From Phycisphaerales bacterium (lineage in GTDB: Bacteria; Planctomycetota; Phycisphaerae; Phycisphaerales; SM1A02), in the NCBI GenBank assembly GCA_029260575.1, contig JAJDDB010000035.1, positions 186,001-250,000 of the forward strand: DNA of 64,000 bases. Reading direction: 5' to 3'. The position numbers were made by a program, and so were the translations under genes. Under the pieces are notes generated by a model that was not told the origin of the DNA, made no database searches, and saw only the letters and a program-made list of their open reading frames with translations. Positions 62,410-64,000 of the stretch are shown one piece after another. The first letter of the stretch is position 1. Each line of letters opens with the position of its first letter.

Positions 62410-63150
62410 ATGATGCGAAGCATTTACGCATTGACTTTGCTGATCGCAGTTGGGTGCAGAACCCTGCCCGGCTCCGACGGTTCCGAATCGTTGGTGATAC
62501 TGGAGGAATCCACCGGGACAGCAATTGCGGTCGGTGCGCTGCTCACCCATCCCGAAGAAACGGGCACACGCACGTACAGAATCTCCGGCGGCGATCATGA
62601 CGACAGACTCGTACACCGCGAAACCACCCCGACCGACCAGTTCAATGCAGACTGGATAACCGTGGAATCAATCGTCACAGATGACGGCCCGATCCCGCGA
62701 CGCACGGAGTACTGGTCAATCAACAGTGCGGGCGATGCAGTGCTGCACGCCACTGTCGATCACGAAGAACACGCGATGACACTGTTCAAACCGCCGCTCG
62801 TGACAATGCCCGCGGAGTTGAAACCCGGCAATACGAAGACGTTCGATGCGGACGTGCGCATCGTCGAAGAAGATGACATCAAACGCCGTAAGGAAAGCGG
62901 CACCGCAACGCAGGCCATTGCCTATACAGGAAGCGTGCGCATGCGCACCACCCGTGGTGAAGTCGATGCAGCGAAGATCGTGATCGAATTCGAAGCTGAC
63001 CTTGCCTTGGCGGATGCAATCGAACGAACTGTGCGCTATGTCACTGCAGAAAATGGAATCGTTGCAATACAGCGCACGCGCACAGTGAAGATTCTCGGCA
63101 TGGGCGGCACCGAACACAGCGAAACACTGCAACTCGTACGCACAAAATAG
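62410..63150 (+). CDS. Putative lipoprotein of unknown function
   Basis: From ATG 62410 (AAGG upstream; a second ATG follows at once) the protein has 246 residues. A short hydrophobic segment ends in AVGC (Cys 16), a weak lipobox. The rest is beta-rich, with repeated charged strands (ETGTRTYRISGGDHDDRLVH, TGSVRMRTTRGEVDAAKIVI). It ends with VKILGMGGTEHSETLQLVRT. It is not recognised as a known family. It follows the secreted-protein gene by 16 bases. Confidence 0.65.
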   Translation: MMRSIYALTLLIAVGCRTLPGSDGSESLVILEESTGTAIAVGALLTHPEETGTRTYRISGGDHDDRLVHRETTPTDQFNADWITVESIVTDDGPIPRRTEYWSINSAGDAVLHATVDHEEHAMTLFKPPLVTMPAELKPGNTKTFDADVRIVEEDDIKRRKESGTATQAIAYTGSVRMRTTRGEVDAAKIVIEFEADLALADAIERTVRYVTAENGIVAIQRTRTVKILGMGGTEHSETLQLVRTK

Positions 63151-63210
63151 TCCTGCGCTCCTATGCCGTGTAACAGCGCAACGTGCTCATCACTGTTGCG
63201 CACGATGCTT

Positions 63211-63738
63211 TCACCGCGGCTGAAGAATCCCCAGGTACTTCCCCCACACGCCGACGTAATTTCTGTACTCATGCGCCATCGTTGAGCAGATCTGCGCGAT
63301 GTGATGCAGATCATGCACAACCCACGCACCCAGCAGTTGCCGTGCGTTCACGCGGCCGAGTTCCGGATGCATGCCCGGCAATTCAAGCTGCGCTTCTGTC
63401 AACTTCAATGCGCGCAGATCATCGAGATTGCCCGCACGCTCAGTTGCAAACGCACCCAACAAGTCGTTGATTGACTTGCCATTGCTGCTTTCATACATCG
63501 CATAACGATCAAACGGTTCGAACGGCTGCGCATCGCCACGTTTGAGAATGATGCGCAAGCGTTTCATCCAGTCATCGCGCTCACCGTGCAACAGGTGGCC
63601 GACGACATCAAACGGACTGAACGTCTCCGGGCCGGTGTTGGAAATAATCCAGTCATTGCTCAGCCCGCCGAGCAACCCCCGCAACACCGCCGGCGTATTG
63701 GTGAGGACTTCGATCGATCGATCCACCGTGCATTGCAT
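63211..63738 (-). CDS. DinB/YfiT-fold putative metal-dependent protein
   Basis: This 175-residue, four-helix-type protein has the DinB-like His pattern: DVVGHLLHGERDDWMKRL, then HDLHHIAQICSTMAHEY near the end, giving the usual three metal-binding histidines. Family members include bacillithiol transferases and DNA-damage-induced proteins; the substrate here is unknown. It converges with the lipoprotein gene. A weak stem (gcgcaac / gttgcgc, about 63176-63203) lies between the two stops. Confidence 0.85.
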   Translation of the reverse strand: MQCTVDRSIEVLTNTPAVLRGLLGGLSNDWIISNTGPETFSPFDVVGHLLHGERDDWMKRLRIILKRGDAQPFEPFDRYAMYESSNGKSINDLLGAFATERAGNLDDLRALKLTEAQLELPGMHPELGRVNARQLLGAWVVHDLHHIAQICSTMAHEYRNYVGVWGKYLGILQPR

Positions 63739-63811
63739 CGCATCTCCTTTCGCGCATCGCGCCGCAATGGAGATCGAACGTACGTCGGAAGTGTCTCATT
63801 CTCGTCTAGCG

Positions 63812-63827
63812 GGCGAGTTTGCTCGCC
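63812..63827. repeat. Short hairpin, stem ggcgag/ctcgcc
   Basis: A 6-base stem with a 4-base loop, in the 171-base gap between the DinB-like gene and the partial gene at the right end. Confidence 0.4.
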
Positions 63828-63876
63828 GTTTCGGCCCGAATGTCGATTCCGACCCGCTCCAACTCCGAGCGCCAGA

Positions 63877-63892
63877 GCGGGGCAAGCCCCGC
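63877..63892 (-). terminator. GC-rich hairpin after the partial gene
   Basis: gcggggc-aa-gccccgc is a perfect 7-base stem with a 2-base loop, 18 bases after the stop of the partial minus-strand gene. There is no T tract, so it may be a REP-like element rather than a true terminator. Confidence 0.35.
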
Positions 63893-63909
63893 CGCTATAC
63901 GGCTATCCC

Positions 63910-64000
63910 TCACGCCTCCACCTGTACGCGCTGTGGCTTGGGTTGTGGCCAATCGAGATGGAAGAACCGTTCGCGCGGCTGATCGATGCGCTCGTACGTA
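63910..64000 (-). CDS. C-terminal end of an unidentified gene (truncated by the window)
   Basis: The minus strand has an open frame from the window edge to a TGA at 63912-63910. It encodes about 29 residues, RIDQPRERFFHLDWPQPKPQ and then RVQVEA at the end, which looks like natural protein and not shadow sequence. Nothing more can be said about its identity; the main part lies outside. Confidence 0.4.
   Translation of the reverse strand, partial: TYERIDQPRERFFHLDWPQPKPQRVQVEA

Noticed and set aside
63812-63892. Ends of a mobile element at the right edge
   Set aside because: Only two short hairpins were found; no transposase, target duplication or terminal inverted repeats are visible.

Overview
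The window looks like chromosomal DNA of a planctomycete, most likely class Phycisphaerae. Four things point there: a secreted protein with Cys-rich GACC repeats and a dockerin-like C-terminal tag starting CPAD, a fibro-slime protein, many secreted HEAT/VWA or orphan proteins of planctomycete type, and a moderately GC-rich sequence with few clear Shine-Dalgarno sites. This placement is inference from protein character, not from a marker search. No rRNA, tRNA, CRISPR array or mobile element was found.

Layout. 1-6.2 kb (+): the end of a thioredoxin-like gene, three tandem secreted HEAT/VWA paralogues, and a fibro-slime protein that ends at a strong two-way terminator. 6.3-10.7 kb (-): the Cys-rich dockerin-like protein, the GTPase Obg, ribosomal protein L27 and a small exported protein. 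10.8-16.7 kb (+): a GNAT acetyltransferase, a 620-base regulatory gap with DnaA-box-like sites, a divergent dnaA coupled to a HEAT-repeat gene, and a DegT-family aminotransferase. 16.8-38 kb (-): a long co-directional block. In transcription order it holds a zinc-binding-type hypothetical, a lipoprotein, an RDD membrane protein, a TPR protein, a FlgN-like protein, a histidine kinase and sigma-54 activator, then flgB-flgC-fliE-fliF-fliG-fliH-fliI-fliJ-motE-like-fliK-flgD-TIGR02530-like-flgE-flbD. These build the MS ring, the rod, the export ATPase complex and the hook. 38.2-41.4 kb (+): the c-di-AMP cyclase gene cdaA, its partner cdaR, and a WYL regulator. 41.4-45.4 kb (-): tyrS, an exported nickel superoxide dismutase, a membrane protein, pheS and a small hypothetical. 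45.5-60.8 kb (-): one merged S10-spc-alpha ribosomal protein operon from rpsJ to rplQ, including secY, infA and rpoA, with a good promoter at one end and a perfect hairpin terminator at the other. 60.9-64 kb: a secreted protein, a lipoprotein, a DinB-fold protein and the tail of an unidentified gene.

Points of most interest. A degenerate 7-base repeat fills three short spacers inside operons, each directly before a start codon that lacks a Shine-Dalgarno site. S14 and L36 in the main ribosomal operon have both lost zinc ligands. The DnaA DNA-binding signature is altered. CdaA has DLG where the family has DGA. The Ni-SOD carries a signal peptide whose predicted cut would itself expose the nickel-hook histidine. 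The tandem HEAT/VWA trio is a candidate uncharacterised envelope system.
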